A DNA stretch of 63,921 nt from Diplocarpon mali (lineage: Eukaryota > Ascomycota > Leotiomycetes > Helotiales > Drepanopezizaceae). Shown one piece after another: positions 57,886 through 63,921 of this stretch; position 1 is the first letter of the stretch; each line of letters begins with the position of its first letter. Where the stretch lies: assembly GCA_024741835.1 (NCBI GenBank), contig JAENRP010000114.1, positions 52,386 to 116,306 on the forward strand, read 5' to 3'. Below the pieces are notes generated by a model. That model was not told the DNA's origin. It saw only the letters and a program-made list of their open reading frames with translations, and did not search any database. The translations under genes and the position numbers were made by a program.

Positions 57886-60254
57886 CAGAAATATTTCAAA
57901 TTGAAATGTGTCATTTTTAAGTTACTATTTCTGATGTTGCAAATAACTTAATAAAACACTCTAAAAGAGTAAGATTTATTAGCAAACCGCCTTTTGAGAG
58001 ATAAACTCTGATTATTACCATCCCCTGCTTGAACAAATGCTCAAACACATTTTGTACATTGTATATGCCTAAATATATCCAGATTTTTAGCCTGTATACA
58101 TACCCAAGTTCTCAAGATGGTTTGAAATGCTGCTTTATCAATTCCTTCGAGATATTAGCTCTATAATGAGTTAGAGCAGTTCGAGCTTTAGAAGCAGCGA
58201 ATAGTCATTTGGATAACCTCAGGCGTACCTTTTGTGCAGTACCCTAGTAAAGGCGAACCTTCTCACTGTTTTCGAAATCAATTAAAAGGGCATAAGGCCA
58301 TAGAACATACACGCATAGCACGTAAAAACTCACCTACGCCGCTTTGGCTTATCATGCAAGCTGACTTGGAGAAATCAGAGCTCAGTATATTATGTATTAT
58401 TTGTATTATAATAAAGATTAACCAGTACCCAAATGAGAAGTAGAGATGCAAAAATTATAAGCTACGCATAATTCGATGATATACAGAATGACGGGTTCAA
58501 AACTGTTTAGTGTTATAATTGCTACTATTGTTCGACTCCTAAGTATCTTGGGTAGGGATGTAGCTTAGCAGAGAATTTTCGCTTATTGAAGTGGCAGGTA
58601 TGCCTGGAAACAAAGGAGGAAGTTGGGTATAGGTGTGCCTTGTGTCTTTATGCCATTTTATTCTATCTCCTAATCTCAAAAAGCTGCAAATATGGACCTT
58701 TGAATGTTAAGGGTAATTGGCATTTTGATTAGTCAGAGTCTACGAGTGTGTAGTAGTTATACCTACCTCTGTAGCCTGCTGAAAAAGAGTGAGTACAACT
58801 ACCCTGGCTAGACTTATGCACAGATGCGGAATCCAGAATAGTTTGGCTATATACAAAGTCCAAGTCTAAAGCAGAAGTATAACTAGTTAGGGCTTATCTC
58901 ACTGGTTTTACAAGGTGTTAGGCTAGTTACTCCAACTTTTGTTGCACCTTGGAGTAAAATTTTCTGTATACACAATAACCAAGATTGCAAGTATAAGCAG
59001 AGAGCCTTTAATCTATAGTTTACAACCTGTATAGACTAATGGCTACTAAGAAGTTTGATTCAAAATCTTAGTATAGTCTGATGCAATCCAGTATCTAAGC
59101 AAAGAGGGGGGTATCTGAAAACTGTTTTAAGTAGCTATCAAGTCCAAGTACCTCTGGTTTTTGTTACCGCAAAGACAGAAATAGTGAAAACCCCACCTAC
59201 TAGTACATGATAACCCTCAGAGTACAAACATGTGTTTAAGGAGGCTTTGAAAATTCTTTCAAAGCTTAAGCCCCAAAAGGAGACTAATGTAAAGGCTAGG
59301 CCAATGTCAAAACTATTTTGGCTTTAGTTTGTTCTTGAGCTCTCAACTAGCTAATCAAAATATCTTTTGTCAACAAGACTTTAATCTTATACCACAGCTG
59401 TTATTTTGCACATAGTTAGTCCCTTTATATAGGAAGATAGAACTAGTGGGCTTGTACTTCTAGTTTCTTTTTGTAATGAAAGAGGGAGTACTCGCTCTAA
59501 CTGGGGGGTATTTGTTAGTAATTGGTACCCGCAGTATCTTTGAGAGAAAAGGGATTAACTGTATTATAGCCCTTCACCGCTGAAGAAGCCGGCTCACTTG
59601 GTAGTATAGAGATATCTGCGCCGCCTATGGCGCCCGATAACGCTTTTTCTAGGCATCTTAAGCACTTTGAGAAGGTTGGAACATGCTTTGAGAATTCAGA
59701 CGCTTATCTGGATATCCTCTGTACTCTGTCGCAGGCCAAACAAAGATTCTACAAGAATATATTTCACCTGGTAACCCCAGCAAGAACCCACCTCTGTAAA
59801 TATGCTAGTTTGATGTTTGTTTGGCCTACGAAAAAGTACTATATATGAAAGTATACTCGACCCTGCTGATCCATAATAAAAACCGGTGATAACACAGGGC
59901 CCGTTTGGCCTACGATCATGTATAGCAGTAGAGCGGTCAAGTATTAGTGCTTGCCAGGTACAAGGGAGAGAGCAAGCCAGAGACTTTCTGACTTGAGAAG
60001 GTGGTTTGCTCTTGATATCTGTTTACACTAGAAAGTACATAGAACTACATACTGAAAGCACCTGATATATAGTGAGTTTGCTCTGCGGCACAGGGCAAGA
60101 GGAGGCGCACTTCTAGTCTCAGATAATAAGTTTTTGATACCTTACGCATAGTATCGAGAGCTAATATAACAAATCATAGTATTGCAGCATTTCCAATACC
60201 CAGGTACGATCTATCGATCGCCCTTGGAATCAGCTATCTGACTTGGCCTAGACG
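57886..60254. other. AT-rich gene-free DNA, possibly a decayed LTR element
   Basis: No reading frame with a recognisable domain. Near 59503 GGGGGGTAT precedes TTGTTAGTAATTGGTACC, the arrangement of a polypurine tract and LTR start, so the left part may be the remains of an LTR element on the plus strand. No reverse transcriptase or integrase motif could be read to support this. A 73-codon frame at 59627-59848 is not convincing. Confidence 0.35.
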
Positions 60255-61097
60255 GGCCTGCGAGACGGCCAAACTCCGTCCAGGAGGAATCTGTTCTTTT
60301 CCTATCCACTAGCATAGACAACCTAATAACTCCAGGCTACTTATTAAAAGCCGGTGTTCCTCGCACGGGAATCGAGACCGTCACGTCGAGCATCCCATCT
60401 ATTCCTATCTCCTACGCGGAGGGCCAGGCCCTTCTTCCAGCTCTCGACGGCCACGGAACTCCTGGCAGCGCGGTCAACCGAACCTCCTAGGTGGGAGGCC
60501 TGAATGCGACCTACAGCACCAGACCCGCTCCAGTTGTGACTCTCTCGCTCCACAATCTCGTGGAATCGAAACATCACAACTATGTGGAACGTCATCACAC
60601 ACGTCAACGGCACCAACGAAGACGAGACTGTCGTCGTGGGCAATCACCACGACACTTGGATGATTAGCGGTGCGGGAGACCCGAATTCTGACTCGGCCAT
60701 CCCGATCGAACTCGCGAAGGCTCTCGGCAAGCTCTTGAAGTCTGGGTGCAAGCCAAGGAGAACCATGTAATCCCCTTTTTCATCTTCTGTTTCTCAGCTG
60801 ACAGTGGAGAAAAAGCGTGCTGGCTTCCTAGGATGCAGAAGAATACAGGCTGGTTGGAAGCACAGAATGGGCGGAAGAATATGTCAACTGGCTCAACGAG
60901 ACCACGCTGGCTTACCTCAATGTCGATGGGGCGATTTCTCACCCTCCTCGCTTATCACCTCGCGGACGACGAGGTCCTCCCGCTGGCCGCGGATTGGGTG
61001 GGAAGGACTACGAGAGGGATTCTGAGGGCGTCTGAAATCCTCGAGACGCGAGCCTGCTTGGCCACCCGGCCTTGGAATGGCTGGTGGGACGAGTGAA
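60255..61097 (+). pseudogene. Glutamate carboxypeptidase II-like (peptidase M28) pseudogene
   Basis: Plus-strand pieces in order match fungal glutamate carboxypeptidases: SVLFLSTSIDNLITPGYLLK, AGVPRTGIETVTSSIPSIPI, LLPALDGHGTPGSAVNRTS, then an in-frame stop where Trp is expected, VGGLNATYSTRPAPVVTLSL. After a frameshift near 60575 come MWNVITHVNGTNEDETVVVG, NHHDTWMISGAGDPNSDSAI (metal-binding His and Asp) and ELAKALGKLLKSGCKPRRTM. After another break near 60770 comes [20 protein letters not shown] and [15 protein letters not shown]. The 5' third of the gene and everything after the catalytic domain are missing. In the family these are secreted or membrane-anchored zinc exopeptidases. At least one stop, two frameshifts and truncation make it non-functional. 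Confidence 0.85.
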
Positions 61098-61139
61098 GTA
61101 GATGGAATCAGCCTCGTAGAATAGGGGGCCTTTGCTGCG

Positions 61140-61260
61140 GCCTTGCGTCGAGCTGGGGAAGCAGTGTGCTCGGGCTCAGCGGTGTGCCGGCTATTTGAGG
61201 CTTGTCTAATACCAATAACAAACTCCTACCAAAGATGTGTTTTGAAATCAAACTGAAGAT
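61140..61260. repeat. Diverged direct repeat R2, copy A
   Basis: GCTTGTCTAATACCAATAAC plus AAACTCC..CC and ATGTGTTTTGAAATCAAACTGA matches 62905-62972. On the minus strand both copies keep a reading SLLL(V/I)LDK(P/S)Q(I/T)AG(T/I)PLS, so they may derive from coding sequence. The ends are unclear. Confidence 0.5.
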
Positions 61261-62438
61261 AACTCTCGATAAAAGGTTTGCGCGACTCTTTGATATAGTC
61301 TTGGTTAATGATAAAAAGTGTTCTTGCTCAAGTTTTTTAAGCATTTAATATAAACCTTTTCCCGATTGAATCAAGAGAAATACCGGCATGATTTGACGTA
61401 AACAGCAAGCAGCTCACATTACTCTAGATCGAGCTCGATAATCAGTGCTTATATAGGAGTTACATTAATTAGCAAGCTATGATATAATAGTACTATGATG
61501 TGTTTTAATGTAATGGTATTGCCTTATCCTTCTTTATCATACGTATAGTACACCTCCTTCGCCAAAACCCGAGTGCTCAGAAATTTACGTGTACGTTAGT
61601 TAGTATCATGATATGTAGTTATGCTATTAGCAGCTATCTTGTACAGTGTGTAACTCTAAGAACATGTGACTTAGACCCCAAGTCACATCACCTGGTTGTA
61701 TCTCCTGTGCTTGTCGTCGATGAAATTCGCAAGCTCTTTTTAGTCGTCCATTTTGAATAAAGGATTACTAGAATGCGTTGGTTAGGCAGAGGAAAGTTAG
61801 AGGTGATACTACTAGGTGATGTTCTGCTTTACAAGTACTTTTATGCCTGACGTAGATGGTATCATTGTTATACCTAGTTTTTACAGAAAGTTATAATGCG
61901 TTTTTCTGGCGCCTATAAGGTCATTTTGAAGGGTAGTAATGATCTCTGTCATAATGCAAAGCTCATGCTATAACTTTTTTTGATTATGAACAGATCTCTT
62001 AACAAGAAAGGGGCTTGCGATTAAACTAGAACATCGCTATGTGGATCATCTGCGTGATATTAAATTCATCTGCAACTTGGTTTATTCTCTTGCTTTTGTA
62101 AATAATGTATAACTCAAATTATTTTGTACCTAACCTCCTCTTGACTAGATTCAACTAGAATAAGACAGGGCCACAGGGCAAACAACACCCAACTTCTCCC
62201 CCAATCTTCAAGCATACCTTCCACGTCAACAAGCGAAACGCCCCTTAAATACCTGTCTAAAAGACAAAAGAGAGGTCAGATAATACTTGATATAGTCAAA
62301 CAGAACAGTATATCGTACCAGACACAGCCTCAATAGTCTTACCACACCGTCTAGATTTCCTATGCCATGGTTTTTCCCTAAAATGATACATCATGTATCC
62401 TGTCTACATATTGATTCTGTTATAGTGGGCCGATTTAC
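61261..62438. other. AT-rich non-coding DNA
   Basis: No gene seen. It includes a 9-bp perfect inverted repeat with a 7-nt loop (ATGTGACTT, 61664-61672; AAGTCACAT, 61680-61688). The rest is featureless by eye. Confidence 0.4.
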
Positions 62439-62757
62439 CTAGCCTGCAGAGTGAGCAATAGCGGAGCCTGTGGATATGTATGCGGCGTGCATGTGCGCCA
62501 TATGGCCGAATGCTATGTCAGACATATCCCGTTGGATGGCGTCGGATCGGGAGAAGTACAAGCGAATCTCAAATACATCCCGAGGGGCTTTATTCAAAGC
62601 TAAGAGAAGCAATCTGTCCGTGTCTGGGCTAAGCGCTCTACTCGCGGTCCTCGGCTCCACGCAAAGCTCTTGGAGATAATCTAAAGCTGGAAGAACAGCA
62701 TCTGCCAGTTGGTTATTCGCGCAACTTGGGCATCCGCATGCACTCGACCCAGTTTCG
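62439..62757 (-). pseudogene. Unidentified gene remnant
   Basis: The minus frame reads NETGSSACGCPSCANNQLAD, AVLPALDYLQELCVEPRTAS, LALNKAPRDVFEIRLYFSRS, DAIQRDMSDIAFGHMAHMHA and ends at TAG-containing sequence near 62439. It is in the same frame as the R2 copy B peptide upstream (62990-62760), separated by one TAG. Composition looks protein-like and GC-rich relative to its surroundings. No family was recognised. It could be a terminal exon or a decayed gene. Confidence 0.35.
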
Positions 62758-62861
62758 TTCTATTGGTAGTGGGAACGGGTATTCTTGACCGTTGGATAAG
62801 TTGAGCGAAAACATTTCTTTTGAAATCCGACTTGAGAGAAACATAGGCAGACTTCAGATGT

Positions 62862-62985
62862 CGCAGCCTGACTCCCAGTTGAGGATAGCGGGATGCCCGC
62901 GGTCTGAGACTTGTCTAGAATCAATAACAAACTCCCCACTAAGAGAGGGGTTTGGAATTCAATCAGTGATGCCGATAAGTTGGGT
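62862..62985. repeat. Diverged direct repeat R2, copy B
   Basis: Partner of 61140-61260, same orientation, roughly three quarters identical by eye over the best 60 bp. Confidence 0.5.
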
Positions 62986-62990
62986 TTCAC

Positions 62991-63921
62991 GTGATCTTAC
63001 ATCTCTCAACGACGCAACGCAGTTCTGTTTCAATGTAGAAAATAGCATTCCTCTACCCCAAGCAGCTTTGGCAAGAACACCTCTTCTGAAGCAAAGCAGA
63101 GCAGAGCATAGCAAAGCAAATCAAACATGATCAATCCAATTCAGACCAAGAGAAACACATACACCAGCGCACGGAGTAGGGAGCCCTTGTTTATCTGAAG
63201 AGGAGCTCGGCTCGGCTAAGCGAGTCCGGGTCCGAAGGCCGTTCGGCTCGTTACGTGGTATTCTCGCATCGGACTCTCCACGCACAACCCCCCCTCCCTC
63301 GGACCCGGGCCACTATCGTGCTCGGATAGCGAGATTGCTCGTGGTGGGTTGATAATAATATAACCGAGTTGAGTAGAACAGAGCTGGATTGGATCTAGAT
63401 TATCACCAAGCGTGGCTTGAGATTCGGCGCGCGTGTGAGCAAGTTTGTCATGTATGTCACGTCGCCGGTGTCCGGGGGCTGCGCATATCAATACTCCCCG
63501 AGGTGGAGAGGGGCAATCGGATCGACCGAAGACTGGGTGGAGCATGACATGGGGATGGGGATGGGGATGGGGATGGGGACGACGAGGACGAGGGCTGAGG
63601 AAAGCTGTGCTGTGCTGTGCTGTGGTATGGTGTTCTGTTTTGGAGTCTGCGCTCCCCCCTTTCCAACCGGGCTGGAGGGTTCCCGGCGGTGGTGAGTGCG
63701 CAGTACCGTGCCGTGCTGTGCTGATGTAATGCTATGCTATGCTATGGACTGTCACGTAGTAAATGCTATGTTGTGTAATGCTCTTCTGCCGTGGGAGCTG
63801 TTCTACCCGCGCAAGGGTGTAACTGTGCGGTGGGAGAGTTGCCGTGTTCTGTTGGGTGTTTCGGGCTCGCCAGACGCGCGCCGAAGAGGGGGATCCCGGG
63901 TGCAGAGAGGGGGGAGGGGGG
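62991..63921. other. GC-richer non-coding end of window
   Basis: Simple repeats only: AGCA-type runs (63095-63120), (GGGGAT)n at 63551-63579, (GCTGT)n at about 63604-63625, and (GCTAT)n at about 63730-63745. No supported gene. The window ends in a G-rich tract. Confidence 0.5.

Noticed and set aside
61664..61688. Perfect 9-bp hairpin as a terminator or binding site
   Set aside because: No gene nearby to terminate or regulate; short inverted repeats of this size occur by chance in a window this long.

Overview
The window is nuclear DNA of a filamentous ascomycete (Pezizomycotina). The genes have short GT-AG introns (42-118 nt). The recognisable proteins are fungal: kinetochore Fta1/CENP-L, ATP synthase subunit K, Vps36, Thp3, a DUF3292 protein and an MTP18-type protein. 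AT-rich blocks hold transposon relics whose in-frame stops are almost all TAG/TAA, the mark of repeat-induced point mutation (RIP). The class within Pezizomycotina could not be fixed.

Layout. Positions 1-15252 are a RIP-mutated transposon graveyard: a long unidentified minus-strand reading frame (about 300-3600), more AT-rich relic sequence, a minus-strand Ty1/Copia element with two LTR-like repeats (about 5290-11524), and a plus-strand Copia element truncated exactly at that LTR and ending in its own short LTR (11525-15252). A short quasi-palindromic motif that reads TPRPSLQV in frame recurs about 18 times in the first 9.4 kb, both in the Copia pol frame and in the unidentified frame. It is the most unusual thing here.

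At 15253-23291 GC-rich DNA carries one very large disordered protein gene. At 23292-31530 there are mostly repeats and non-coding DNA: two tandem arrays of about 170-174 bp period, GC islands, and the first of three copies of a roughly 700-bp dispersed repeat (25030, 49140, 57150). At 32077-55020 lies a gene-dense euchromatic block: Fta1/CENP-L (-), DUF3292 membrane protein (-), small GPI-type secreted protein (+), DUF2231 membrane protein (+), type II membrane glycosyltransferase-like protein (-), MTP18 (-), ATP19 (+), SMP-30/gluconolactonase-like protein (+), THP3 (-) and VPS36 (+). At 55021-63921 AT-rich, gene-poor DNA returns, with the third dispersed-repeat copy, a broken glutamate carboxypeptidase (M28) pseudogene, a diverged direct repeat pair and G-rich microsatellites.

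The genes are mostly unrelated housekeeping functions. Two divergent pairs may share promoters: MTP18/ATP19, both mitochondrial inner-membrane proteins, and THP3/VPS36. Exon joins were worked out by hand from splice signals and phase, and all named multi-exon models close in phase. No tRNA, rRNA or CRISPR array was found.
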